Shown here piece by piece: positions 1 through 7,258 of a stretch of DNA of 28,175 bases. The position numbers and the translations under genes are program-made. This DNA is from a virus. Location of the stretch: IMG/VR virus record IMGVR_UViG_3300024520_000394, positions 1 through 28,175 of that record. One strand, given 5' to 3'. Below the pieces are notes generated by a model that saw only the letters and a list, made by a program, of their open reading frames with translations, searched no databases and was not told the origin of the DNA. Positions within the stretch are counted from its first letter, which is position 1; every line of letters starts with the position of its first letter.

Positions 1-551
1 ACATCAGATGGCGCGATCTCTACGTTTGCAGTAGCTGAGGTTTCTAATTCGTATTTTTCGATGCCGTTAATTGAACCGTCTCCGGTTCCTGGTTTTATCG
101 TGACAAGGTTCGGTTGCAACAAATGGATTTCGTCTATCCGTGCATTTGGCCCACCAACCCCTGCCCGTTTAAAATATAAATAGGCATTACCAAATATTAA
201 TAACTGTTCTGTTATGTTTTCAATTAAATCAACAGTTGTCCAATCTGGATTCGGTTGCCGTAAAAGTTGACCAAGCGGACCGTCAAAATCTTCATATTCA
301 CCGCTAGGGGTTGCGACAACTGCGTTGAATTCAATACTTGAGACACTGGTAGCAAGCTCTCTAATGCAAGAATAAACGACGGGGTTTTGTGCTATCGTAT
401 CCGCGTAATATGCCAAACCTGCGTCTTGGGTATTTTCTGAATAATTGTCTGTCAGTGATTCAGAACCTAGCGCAACAGTTAGCGCCAAGTTTTGCGCTTT
501 CTCTTCCTTGTTTAATTCCTTAGATCGGAACGGCCAAAAACGGTTAGCCAT
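1..551 (-). CDS. Phage portal protein, HK97 type (N-terminal part, cut by window edge)
   Basis: Portal proteins form the dodecameric ring at the capsid vertex through which DNA is packaged and to which the tail attaches. The first 183 codons are present; the 3' end runs off the left edge. The ATG at 551 follows a good ribosome site (GGAGATAT). Portal-like motifs are visible: NPVVYSCIRELATSVS at residues 56-71, LLRQPNPDWTTVDLIENI at 96-113, GNAYLYFKR at 121-129 and LQPNLVTIKP at 145-154. This matches the N-terminal half of HK97-family portals, which usually exceed 400 residues. It reads away from the plus-strand early genes and would join the structural operon at the right end of the window if the genome is circular. 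Identity is confident from the motif order. Confidence 0.9.
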   Translation of the reverse strand, partial: MANRFWPFRSKELNKEEKAQNLALTVALGSESLTDNYSENTQDAGLAYYADTIAQNPVVYSCIRELATSVSSIEFNAVVATPSGEYEDFDGPLGQLLRQPNPDWTTVDLIENITEQLLIFGNAYLYFKRAGVGGPNARIDEIHLLQPNLVTIKPGTGDGSINGIEKYELETSATANVEIAPSD

Positions 552-646
552 ATATCTCCAAAACGCCAAGCAGTCATAAAGTATCATAGAAAGCATTAAA
601 AAAATACAAATTAGATACCGTTATTATCTTATTTTACTTTTAGGGG

Positions 647-675
647 TTTACAATTAGTTGCTTTGGGTGTACTAT
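647..675 (+). promoter_or_regulatory. Sigma70-like promoter for the left early genes
   Basis: TTTACA (647-652), a 17-nt spacer and TACTAT (670-675), about 30 nt before the first ATG at 706. The -35 lies in the decamer GGGGTTTACA, which recurs ahead of the genes starting at 9308 (-) and 10865 (+). The transcript would start near 682, leaving a short leader with an AAGGAG site. Confidence 0.65.
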
Positions 676-705
676 TGCTTTAGCAAGTTAAGGAGCTAGA
701 AAAAA

Positions 706-1065
706 ATGAGCGTTACAGAATACAACCGATATCAAGCAGATATCAGAAAAGCAGAAAGAGAAGAAGAAGCAGCAGCAGCAGAAAGAAAAGCGGATAAAAT
801 CGAAAGAACAAAGAATGCCGCAATTACTGCATACCTTGCAAAAGTTGGAAAATCAACAAGTGAGACAATAGAGTGGAACCTAAGTACGGTAATAGTAACC
901 AGTGCCGGCGAACCTGTTTACTATGAGGATTTTGAAAAGTACGTAAGACGGGCAGATTATTCTTTAGCCCATTTAGATGATTATCCAAGCCATAAAGAGT
1001 ACTACGCCGCTTATAGTGCAGCAAGAGAAAAAATGGACGAATTAAATATACCGTTCACAATCTAA
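706..1065 (+). CDS. Hypothetical early protein with charged N-terminal helix (119 aa)
   Basis: First gene of the left plus-strand operon, with an AAGGAG site ending about 10 nt before the ATG and a clear promoter upstream. Residues 10-40 are very rich in Glu, Lys, Arg and Ala (EREEEAAAAERKADK), predicting a long charged helix or coiled coil. The rest is a small tyrosine-rich globular part (YYEDFEKYVRRADYS, HKEYYAAYS). I recognise no family, no catalytic motif, no signal peptide and no membrane segment. Its position directly behind an early-type promoter suggests a host-takeover or regulatory role, but that is inference only. Confidence 0.75.
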   Translation: MSVTEYNRYQADIRKAEREEEAAAAERKADKIERTKNAAITAYLAKVGKSTSETIEWNLSTVIVTSAGEPVYYEDFEKYVRRADYSLAHLDDYPSHKEYYAAYSAAREKMDELNIPFTI

Positions 1066-1077
1066 GGAAATAAAAAA

Positions 1078-1536
1078 ATGGAAACAGAAATTCAACCAAA
1101 ATTACATTACAAAACAACAGAAGTGGCAGAGTTACTCAACTGTTCAACCCGTCACGTTACAAATTTAATGAGGGCTGGAAAGCTGAAGTACTGGAAAGAT
1201 GGTACCTACAACAAGGTACCCGCTGTAGAATTAGAGAGATACATAGAAGAAGGTTACCAACGCGCCACAGAAAGGCGGGAGGGAAACCTTTGTACTCATC
1301 GAATGGAAGATGGCGATCTATGTTCTAACTATGTCGCTAGTGAAGACCTTTGTTACACACACAGTAAAGAGAAAGATGACATGAGCGATCCAATTGGAAG
1401 AACATCAGAACAATATACAGAAAGGGAAAAATACAGCGAGTTGCTCATAGTTTTATATAAACTAGGGGAAACAATTCAGGCAACAATTGATGATATCGAA
1501 GAAATTAAAAGAGAGGAATTCCAAGATGCAAACTAA
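1078..1536 (+). CDS. Excisionase-like winged HTH protein with Cys/His knuckle (152 aa)
   Basis: Residues 10-60 match the MerR/excisionase-type helix-turn-helix used to bind DNA (YKTTEVAELLNCSTRHVTNL, then a VPAVELERYIEEG helix). Residues about 72-96 hold a small putative zinc knuckle, CTH-x7-C-x9-C-x2-H, of the short G-x-C...C-x-x-H kind common in actinobacterial and phage proteins. The C-terminal third is helical and acidic. It follows the 119-aa gene by 12 nt with an AAGGAA site and overlaps the next gene, so it belongs to the same operon. Likely a DNA-binding regulator of early transcription or replication. No integrase partner is seen next to it, so a true excisionase role is doubtful. 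Confidence 0.8.
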   Translation: METEIQPKLHYKTTEVAELLNCSTRHVTNLMRAGKLKYWKDGTYNKVPAVELERYIEEGYQRATERREGNLCTHRMEDGDLCSNYVASEDLCYTHSKEKDDMSDPIGRTSEQYTEREKYSELLIVLYKLGETIQATIDDIEEIKREEFQDAN

Positions 1537-1888
1537 AACATGTAAGCAACGAGTTGACGCACACTGGATAAGTAGAAAAAAGGATCTAATTGAATTTATA
1601 GAATCCGAGAATTACGAAGGTTTAGACGAATACTTTTTAGAGGCAGCAGAAGTTGAAGCTATCCCGGCAGTAAGTCCTAAGGGTTTGCATTTACAACACG
1701 CACCATTTAAAAAGCTTTTGATCTCCTGGGGTGGTCCTAGTGAAGAAATCCGGTTCTATGAAGATGGAATCGCCGAATTCGTTTTGTTGGATTGGGGGGA
1801 TAAAGCCGAAATTGAGATCGCACCAAAAGGCGATCTAGGTGATGATCTAATTGCTCATTTCTTGCGAGACTATTTTTTCGATGTTTAG
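1526..1888 (+). CDS. Hypothetical acidic protein (120 aa)
   Basis: Start chosen at ATG 1526 (MQTKTCKQR) because GAGAGGAA lies upstream; a more upstream in-frame ATG at 1487 would lie deep inside the preceding gene. The start overlaps the end of the HTH gene by 11 nt. The protein is acidic and compact, with a beta-rich second half (KLLISWGGPSEEIRFYEDG, AEFVLLDWGDKAEIEIAP). I do not recognise the family. Its size, acidity and position are compatible with a small phage inhibitor or DNA-mimic protein, but nothing in the sequence proves this. It overlaps the lysozyme-like gene by 8 nt (ATGTTTAG). Confidence 0.7.
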   Translation: MQTKTCKQRVDAHWISRKKDLIEFIESENYEGLDEYFLEAAEVEAIPAVSPKGLHLQHAPFKKLLISWGGPSEEIRFYEDGIAEFVLLDWGDKAEIEIAPKGDLGDDLIAHFLRDYFFDV

Positions 1889-2252
1889 TTTTTTCTTCTC
1901 TCTCCTTGTGGTTGCTGGTATTGGCATCTATAGCAGCAACCACGCACCCCTTACAGAACAACAAGCGCGATCCGTACTATATCTAGCAGGATGGCCAGAA
2001 GGGGTTCACAAGCAAGCCTTAAGCGTAATGTCGTGTGAATCTAGTTTAATAACAGATCGGATCGGTGATAGCGGAGACAGTTTAGGATTGTTTCAGATTC
2101 AATGGACACCTAAAACCTGGATGGGGTGGAAATACTACAAACCACTAGAACACCTAAAAAACAAAAACATAATTGGTCCGCTTGTTAATGCACGCGTAGC
2201 GCTAATTATTTATCAAGAATACGGGTGGACACCTTGGGTGTGCAAACCTTAA
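1881..2252 (+). CDS. Membrane-anchored lysozyme/transglycosylase-like protein (123 aa)
   Basis: The chosen start is ATG 1881, overlapping the previous stop by 8 nt. Residues 1-20 are strongly hydrophobic (MFSFFFSLLVVAGIGIYSS), a signal peptide or signal anchor. The mature part has the lysozyme-like transglycosylase pattern: a Glu in MSCESSL, probably catalytic, followed by DSGDSLGLFQIQW, the Gly-Leu-Phe-Gln-Ile signature seen in SLT and related families, then aromatic-rich residues. The domain is small, about 100 residues. It could help degrade peptidoglycan at lysis, or stay at the membrane and act during superinfection or entry. It is the last gene of this operon and converges on the modification operon; no clear terminator is visible in the 35-nt gap. 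Confidence 0.75.
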   Translation: MFSFFFSLLVVAGIGIYSSNHAPLTEQQARSVLYLAGWPEGVHKQALSVMSCESSLITDRIGDSGDSLGLFQIQWTPKTWMGWKYYKPLEHLKNKNIIGPLVNARVALIIYQEYGWTPWVCKP

Positions 2253-2287
2253 ACTGTCCCAGAGAACCAGTAGCCGACCGTTCACCT

Positions 2288-2764
2288 TTACTCATCTTTT
2301 GTTGGTAACTCCACCACTCGGCTGCTGGCTCTTTCAATACTGAATGTCATCTCTTTATCGGCTACAGTAATTGAACGCTGATCAATATTAATTAAAGGTT
2401 GATCCGGAATAACCCCATTAATTGCAGAGACGCGATCCAAGACTTTTAATAAAAATTCGCCATGTTTTAAATCCGGTTCTATCCTGTTGCCGCTAGCATC
2501 TACATATCCAATTGCCTTTGACCAATATGCCTGAACAAGATGCGTCAAACGTTCGTTTTGCAGCGCGCGAACCTTGTCAGCGGCATCGCTATTTTCACGC
2601 GCTAAAACGTCTAAAAGTTTGCGCGTTTCCTGGGACACATATTGTTGCGAAACTCCAAGAACTTCGGCGATCCTTTTTTGGCTGGTTCCTGCTTTTGCAG
2701 CTTGTAACAATTCAAACCTACGAACGTCTGCCTTTGCTGTTGTTTCACCTTTTCGCGGACTCAT
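2288..2764 (-). CDS. HTH protein, small-terminase-like (158 aa)
   Basis: Residues 15-55 form a resolvase/LuxR-like helix-turn-helix ([20 protein letters not shown] then [15 protein letters not shown]). A helical middle region follows, then [19 protein letters not shown] at about 98-116, which resembles the oligomerisation segment of phage small terminases. These bind the packaging site and regulate the large terminase. It is the last gene of the modification operon and overlaps the folE fusion by 4 nt (ATGA). A transcriptional regulator of the operon is the main alternative. No other small terminase candidate is visible near the large terminase at 15187, which favours the packaging role slightly. 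Confidence 0.65.
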   Translation of the reverse strand: MSPRKGETTAKADVRRFELLQAAKAGTSQKRIAEVLGVSQQYVSQETRKLLDVLARENSDAADKVRALQNERLTHLVQAYWSKAIGYVDASGNRIEPDLKHGEFLLKVLDRVSAINGVIPDQPLINIDQRSITVADKEMTFSIERASSRVVELPTKDE

Positions 2765-3591
2765 CTAACTGCCTCGAAAAATTCCGATCGCGCGCTGGGT
2801 TCAGTGCGAAAACAACCAGTCAAATAATTTGTGACCAATGCGTTCTCCTGTTGCGCTACACCCCTTGCCATTGTGCATAAATGCGCGGCTTCCACATGAA
2901 CCGCAACCCCGTTGACAAATGGTTCTAACAGTTCACCAATTTGTCTTGTCATTCTCTCCTGAATTTGTAAGCGTCGCGCGTAACAATTAACGATTCGCGA
3001 AAATTTAGAAAGTCCCAAGACTTTTCCCCTGGGAACATAACCCACAGAAACATGACCATAAAAAGGTAGAATATGATGTTCACAAGTCGAATAAAATTTA
3101 ATTCTTTTGTTTATTATCATTTCGTCAGTATCATCTTCAAACCATTTCAAAAAATGATCGGGGTTTGTTCTGTAACCTTCAAACAATGTGTCCCAAGATT
3201 TAACCACTCGCGCGGGGGTTTCTGCGATTCCCTCACGAAGTGGGTCATCGCCAATATATTCAATCATACGTAAAACACTATCAGATATGTCCTGTTCGCT
3301 TTCCTCTTCCCAAGGGAACCGCACCCACTCCGCGATCTTTTCTTTTTTCTTATCTACCAAAGCGATCACGGGTAATTCATACATTGCCTTAATTTTGCTT
3401 GCTGTTTTCCCGCTATCAATAATGTCATCCAGTGCTATATCTGCAACCTTTGGATCTGATACTACAATAGCGCCAAACCTACGCGCTAGACCACTTACAA
3501 TAGCCCCTCCGCGTGGTATACCCCACACCTTAACCCCAGCCAGTGACAAATCTTTTAATCGTGCATCAACTTCGTCCCAACCAATGTCCAC
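2761..3591 (-). CDS. folE: Phosphoribosyltransferase-GTP cyclohydrolase I fusion (276 aa)
   Basis: Two domains. Residues 1-95 are a purine-type phosphoribosyltransferase: [13 protein letters not shown], the PRPP loop [13 protein letters not shown] (51-63) and the terminal W-x-x-FPWE (89-95) typical of Gpt/Hpt-like enzymes. Residues about 100-276 are GTP cyclohydrolase I (FolE), which turns GTP into dihydroneopterin triphosphate, the first step to queuosine precursors. Zinc ligands are Cys170 and His173 ([10 protein letters not shown]) and Cys239 (HLCTMARGV). The start is GTG 3591, which shares a base with the queE stop (TAGTG) and has GGGGTGGA upstream. The FolE half is complete for a bacterial-type enzyme. 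What the fused PRTase does is unknown: base salvage, or channelling of GTP or a deazaguanine, are guesses. Confidence 0.92.
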   Translation of the reverse strand: MDIGWDEVDARLKDLSLAGVKVWGIPRGGAIVSGLARRFGAIVVSDPKVADIALDDIIDSGKTASKIKAMYELPVIALVDKKKEKIAEWVRFPWEEESEQDISDSVLRMIEYIGDDPLREGIAETPARVVKSWDTLFEGYRTNPDHFLKWFEDDTDEMIINKRIKFYSTCEHHILPFYGHVSVGYVPRGKVLGLSKFSRIVNCYARRLQIQERMTRQIGELLEPFVNGVAVHVEAAHLCTMARGVAQQENALVTNYLTGCFRTEPSARSEFFEAVR

Positions 3592-4217
3592 TATTCCACC
3601 CCTAGAAACTTATGCACTTGTGGGCTTAATTTCCAATCTGGTAATTCGTAAAGTTTTTTAATTGTTGCTTGCGTGATACGTTCATTTTTTTCTTTATCTT
3701 CATAATCAATTGGTTGTAAGAATTTACTGGCTGCTTTTATGTGTTCAAAATTTTCTGGTCTAATTTCTGGGTTCGGGTGTGGATATAACAGTTTCAAGCT
3801 ATCGCATTCTAAAACAACGATCTGATCTGCTGGTAATTTTGGACTCATGGTAAGGTGATCAACTTTTACGTTAATTGGTTTGGTTCCGTTTGTTTCAATT
3901 GCTACCTTGTAATTATAGCGCTGTAACGTGTTCACAAGCTCACTATCAAGCTGTAACGCCGGCTCCCCTCCTGAGATAGTAACCCAGTTCACTTTGCCTA
4001 GCTTGCGCAATCCTTTAACGATTTCTAAAGCTGTCATTTTTGTACCCTTTAGAAAATCCGTATCACAGAATGGGCATAATGAATCCGCGCGAGTTTCTGG
4101 TCTTCCGTCCCACATATTGCAACCAGATAACCGAATAAAATGACAAACGGTTCCGGTCATTGCTCCTTCACCTTGAAGGGTAGGACCGAACAAGTTATGG
4201 ACAGTATATTTTCGCAC
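3591..4217 (-). CDS. queE: 7-carboxy-7-deazaguanine synthase QueE, radical SAM (208 aa)
   Basis: QueE converts 6-carboxytetrahydropterin to 7-carboxy-7-deazaguanine using SAM, Mg2+ and a [4Fe-4S] cluster. Seen here: [10 protein letters not shown] at residues 9-18, the family N-terminal signature; cluster cysteines 33, 48 and 51 in a C-x14-C-x2-C spacing (LSGCNMW ... CPFCDTDF), a known variant of the usual C-x3-C-x2-[13 protein letters not shown], the GGE SAM-binding motif; and VAIETNGT. Start: the GTG at 4217 gives [13 protein letters not shown] and fits the family best. A TTG at 4244 would add nine residues and overlap queD by 50 nt without a ribosome site. Lies between queD and the folE fusion with overlaps on both sides. 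Confidence 0.93.
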   Translation of the reverse strand: MRKYTVHNLFGPTLQGEGAMTGTVCHFIRLSGCNMWDGRPETRADSLCPFCDTDFLKGTKMTALEIVKGLRKLGKVNWVTISGGEPALQLDSELVNTLQRYNYKVAIETNGTKPINVKVDHLTMSPKLPADQIVVLECDSLKLLYPHPNPEIRPENFEHIKAASKFLQPIDYEDKEKNERITQATIKKLYELPDWKLSPQVHKFLGVE

Positions 4218-4647
4218 TAGCTTTGTCTGTTTCGTATAGTTCAAGGGATATCAACTTAACTCCAGGTGGTAGTGTCAATGTCAGATTATCTTTGCTGTGC
4301 CATTCCATTTTTTTTTGGTGAATTCTCTTTATAAAATCGCTGCACAACGCCTCCGCTGTGGGATCGTAGGGAAACGCTACGTAACCAAACCCCCCCCTAA
4401 ACCGATCGTCAGATTCGTTAAAGTAAAACTTGTGGTCCATTTCTTCAACTAGCGGAACTATGTGGCGATCTAATTCGTGAAAGTTAACCACCATATCGGT
4501 GTCAGGGTTTGCTTCTTCATTCTTCCTCGCTACCTCAACAATTAAACGATAATTATGACCGTGTGGCGAATAGCACTTGTCCTCTTTTCCAACCTTGAAA
4601 AGTGCGTGACCCATTTCCCAGGTGTATGTCTTTTTTATCGTGAGCAT
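4195..4647 (-). CDS. queD: 6-carboxy-5,6,7,8-tetrahydropterin synthase QueD (150 aa)
   Basis: QueD converts dihydroneopterin triphosphate to 6-carboxytetrahydropterin, the second step of preQ0 synthesis. Zinc ligands His14 (MGHALF), His29 and His31 (CYSPHGHNY) and catalytic Cys25 are all present. NFHELDRHIVPLVEEMDHK at 55-73 and PTAEAL complete the family pattern; [13 protein letters not shown] near the C-terminus carries the conserved Glu. Start chosen at ATG 4647, which has AAAGG upstream; a TTG 15 nt earlier would lie inside the end of the methyltransferase gene. Two nt separate it from that gene and it overlaps queE. Length is slightly above the usual 120-150. Confidence 0.95.
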   Translation of the reverse strand: MLTIKKTYTWEMGHALFKVGKEDKCYSPHGHNYRLIVEVARKNEEANPDTDMVVNFHELDRHIVPLVEEMDHKFYFNESDDRFRGGFGYVAFPYDPTAEALCSDFIKRIHQKKMEWHSKDNLTLTLPPGVKLISLELYETDKASAKIYCP

Positions 4648-4648
4648 T

Positions 4649-5287
4649 CTATATCCTTTCAACTACTATTAAATAATCTAAAACCGGATCGCGCCACCCT
4701 AAATCCCAAGTACCGGAACCGTTTGCCTTAATTGAAAACACTTGGAACACATCAGAACACAAGCGCGCGATCATTTCCCTGACCTGTATTTCGTACAATT
4801 CGCGTGTGTGGTGTGGGTTGTTTCTTCCTACAAAAAAATTAGTCAAAGGATAGAACCGCATAAAATCGGGATCGGGGGTTGATAAAATCATACGGTGTCG
4901 TGTGCGTTTCCAGGTTTCATAAAGTAGAACGTCTTGAAATGCGGGATCTACGTGTTCTATTATTTCAAGCAAAAAAGTCGTATCAAACAATTCGTCATTG
5001 TTTTCAAAATAGTCTTCTATGGTGCTAGCGTGGGAATCTTCACGGATAATGTCCCCGCTTAATTCTGTATCAACCGCAACATAACGGGTTGCATACTCTT
5101 TGACTAATTCGTGAATACCTTGGTCATCTGCACCAATGTCTAAAAATGTATTACCAGCAGAAAGCGCAACCGCTAGAGATAACCTACGCCCCGTCCATGC
5201 ATTAAAATCTAACCATTCCTTTTTGTTGTGGGTAGCGTTGAATTCATTGGCTGATGAACTGGGACGCTCACCTGATAACTTAGCCAT
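4649..5287 (-). CDS. Class I SAM-dependent methyltransferase in the deazaguanine operon (212 aa)
   Basis: Motif I is NTFLDIGADDQG at residues 47-58, followed by an acidic end of strand 2 (VAVDTE), the FDTTFLLEIIEHVDP block at 101-115 typical of methyltransferase type 11/12 proteins, and MILSTPDPD. No DNA-methylase motif such as DPPY, NPPY or PCQ is visible, so small-molecule or modified-base methylation is more likely than classic N6A/N4C/5C methylation. Start ATG 5287 overlaps the queC stop by 8 nt. It sits inside the preQ0 operon between queC and queD, so a tailoring role on the 7-deazaguanine is plausible. It does not obviously match a family I know as a dPreQ1 methylase, and no QueF is seen to make preQ1. 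Confidence 0.85.
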   Translation of the reverse strand: MAKLSGERPSSSANEFNATHNKKEWLDFNAWTGRRLSLAVALSAGNTFLDIGADDQGIHELVKEYATRYVAVDTELSGDIIREDSHASTIEDYFENNDELFDTTFLLEIIEHVDPAFQDVLLYETWKRTRHRMILSTPDPDFMRFYPLTNFFVGRNNPHHTRELYEIQVREMIARLCSDVFQVFSIKANGSGTWDLGWRDPVLDYLIVVERI

Positions 5288-6056
5288 TCTTTTTTCTTGC
5301 TTTCTTATTTGCAGCATAGGCATAATAATTATTTTTAATCATAGGTAACCAGTAAGTTATTGGCTTCCTTGACAATCCCTTTATCCACTTTCTTACGTTG
5401 GCTTTGTTAACCTTTACAATTTCAAGCTCCCAGGGGTTCACTTCGTAACGTTCTTCTATTCCGTTGTAGTACAGTGCTGCCCACCTTCGATAACAAGACC
5501 AGCAAACACCGCAACCCTTAAAGCCTTTTTTAATTTTCTCCCTGTAGCAAGCAGTCGTTGACTTTAGTGCTTCTAGGTCTTCCGGTGTACTGAACTCTTT
5601 TAAGTATTTTTGTATTAATTGCGCTTTGTATAAGTGATGATAAGGAGCAACACAGACGACTTTTCTCTCCAGACAGAGCGACATCACCTTAGACATTAAC
5701 CATCTGAACCACCGACTTTTGTCGGTGCTACCCTCACCCTTTAACGCGTTTAGGTATATTTTGATCGGTTCGTTTTCTTCCGTTTGATCCACTGAATAAT
5801 TAACCTGAGAGAGTGCGCCAATCATAAAGAAAAAGGCATTACGTAAGGGAACCCAACCGGAAGCCGTTTCGACATCCGCTAAATCAATACGTTTATCAAT
5901 TGTAATTAGTTCTTTAGGGTGCAACTTGTAGAGTTGCTTAATTTCCCGCTTTGCATATTCGTGCCCCGCATCAATATAAAGAATTGGAGGCTCACCAAGT
6001 AATCGCCAACTCATATAAGAATCCATACCACCGGTGTATAACATCACTTCACGCAT
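5280..6056 (-). CDS. queC: 7-cyano-7-deazaguanine (preQ0) synthase QueC-like (258 aa)
   Basis: QueC uses ATP and ammonia to convert 7-carboxy-7-deazaguanine to preQ0. The PP-loop ATP motif LYTGGMDS is at residues 6-13, VPLRNAFF follows at about 69-76, and the zinc cluster is Cys170, Cys182, Cys185 and Cys188 (C-x11-C-x2-C-x2-C, with GCGVCWSCYRRW). The usual S-GG-[LM]-DS loop has Thr in place of the first Ser. Start chosen at ATG 6056 (MREVMLY), overlapping the upstream gene by 8 nt with GGA upstream; the longer reading adds 17 hydrophobic residues not seen in the family. It is slightly longer than typical QueC, with a basic C-terminal tail. Confidence 0.9.
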   Translation of the reverse strand: MREVMLYTGGMDSYMSWRLLGEPPILYIDAGHEYAKREIKQLYKLHPKELITIDKRIDLADVETASGWVPLRNAFFFMIGALSQVNYSVDQTEENEPIKIYLNALKGEGSTDKSRWFRWLMSKVMSLCLERKVVCVAPYHHLYKAQLIQKYLKEFSTPEDLEALKSTTACYREKIKKGFKGCGVCWSCYRRWAALYYNGIEERYEVNPWELEIVKVNKANVRKWIKGLSRKPITYWLPMIKNNYYAYAANKKARKKNG

Positions 6057-6375
6057 TAGTTCCGTCCCCTTTGTGTGTAAAATAATCAGCCAATAAATGA
6101 CTAGCATACCCTAGCACGAAACCCTGCCGGAAGTATACCCCTAACCCTATTACAATTAGCAACCAAAGCACTTGGTGCCTTCTTTTCCCGATCCTAAGGT
6201 GCAGCAAATCATGCCACCTAATTACAGGATGCGAACGGGGTAGCCATTCCTTTTTGTTAATAACTCCTAGCAACATAATGTCAGGAACTACTGCACCCGC
6301 TACAGTTGGGAGCAAATCGGATCCCAGGGTGAGAGAAACGAACCCACCGATTAAAGCATGTTCAAATGTATTCAT
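6049..6375 (-). CDS. Small membrane metal-dependent hydrolase-like protein, YdjM/DUF457-like (108 aa)
   Basis: Two or three hydrophobic segments: residues 8-38 (ALIGGFVSLTLG ... VVPDIMLLGVI) and 70-95 (WLLIVIGLGVYF ... GYASHLLADYF). The residues between carry the conserved polar motifs of YdjM-type membrane hydrolases: HALIGG at the N-terminus, PDI, RSHPVIRWHDLLH at 47-59 and SHLLADYFTH at 91-100, probably a metal site. The family is usually 150-200 residues, so this is a short form. It overlaps dpdA by 14 nt and queC by 8 nt, so it is co-translated with the modification genes. Its function here is unknown. Action on a deazaguanine nitrile, on host lipids or in exclusion are all only guesses. 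Confidence 0.7.
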   Translation of the reverse strand: MNTFEHALIGGFVSLTLGSDLLPTVAGAVVPDIMLLGVINKKEWLPRSHPVIRWHDLLHLRIGKRRHQVLWLLIVIGLGVYFRQGFVLGYASHLLADYFTHKGDGTNA

Positions 6376-7258
6376 TTATATGTTTCCCGTGTATTAAGCC
6401 ATGTAAAATATCGTAATCTGGAAGGATATTAGCCGAATCTTCCGCGAAAAACATATTGACCCCGACGTGTTTTCTCATATCTTCTTGGTAAAGCCATTGT
6501 GAATATAGCGATAAAATCAGCCGTGGTTTTAGTTTTGTACCTTTCCACGCTTCCAATTTTGCGAAGTGATACGGATCAAACCCTAGTTGCCTAATACGTT
6601 TTAGAATCTTCTGTGGTGGTTTCTTCTTGAAAGTATCCCGATCAATTGCTACAAATTCACCCCTACCCATATACAAATGAACCCTGCCGAACTTTCTAGC
6701 GGTTAAATGATTAGTACAATCTGTCGAATACGGTTTTAAGTTCGTGATCCTTCGTGCATCACCCAACCCTAAACAATGATACTTTCGCCCTGCTATGTAT
6801 GGCTGTAGGTTCTTAATGTATGTAGCTATATGACTACCCCCCTGAACCCCTGAGATACCCCCTAGCGCGATTACATCAGAAACCTTGTAGAGTTCTTCTA
6901 TCTCTTCCGGTTCGTGCCCTCTTGTATAAATTGGTATCGGTTCTAATCCCGCTTTTAGCATCTTGTAAAGGTTCTTTCTTGTTTCTTCAGGATTTCCGAT
7001 TACATCTAATTGGAAATACCCCCAAGGTTTAACCGGTAATCCCTTAATAAAATCGATGTACTGTTCGACGCCAAACCTTTGATGCTTTTGATGATATGTG
7101 TACGCTCCTGAATCTATTAATATGCTCACCTCTTGGGGGTGCTTTTCAGAAAACGAAAAAATTTCAGGGGTTATGTATGGATGTGCTACTAGGATTCGTA
7201 GCGGGAGAATTTCACCCCTACTAGATGCTTGGCTCTCCCCTATGAGAGCACTGGTCAC
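6362..7258 (-). CDS. dpdA: DpdA-like DNA 7-deazaguanine transglycosylase (298 aa)
   Basis: DpdA enzymes are tRNA-guanine-transglycosylase relatives that exchange guanine in DNA for preQ0 or a derivative. The TIM-barrel signatures are visible: ILIDSGAYTYH at residues 46-56 with Asp49 as the likely active-site acid, GYFQLDVIGNPEETRKN at 80-96 with Asp85, PIPIYTRG at 107-114, VIALGGISG at 129-137 and a late CLGLGDARRI. The start is GTG 7258 with AAAGGAGC five nt upstream, overlapping the ParB-like stop by 4 nt. The short size resembles phage DpdA rather than the longer bacterial form. No zinc-binding TGT C-terminus is evident. With a complete preQ0 pathway downstream, a DNA-modifying role is far more likely than tRNA modification. 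Confidence 0.88.
   Translation of the reverse strand: MTSALIGESQASSRGEILPLRILVAHPYITPEIFSFSEKHPQEVSILIDSGAYTYHQKHQRFGVEQYIDFIKGLPVKPWGYFQLDVIGNPEETRKNLYKMLKAGLEPIPIYTRGHEPEEIEELYKVSDVIALGGISGVQGGSHIATYIKNLQPYIAGRKYHCLGLGDARRITNLKPYSTDCTNHLTARKFGRVHLYMGRGEFVAIDRDTFKKKPPQKILKRIRQLGFDPYHFAKLEAWKGTKLKPRLILSLYSQWLYQEDMRKHVGVNMFFAEDSANILPDYDILHGLIHGKHINEYI

Noticed and set aside
3188-3661. 157-residue plus-strand frame
   Set aside because: It lies entirely antisense to the folE fusion and queE, whose motifs are unambiguous; composition is that of a shadow frame.
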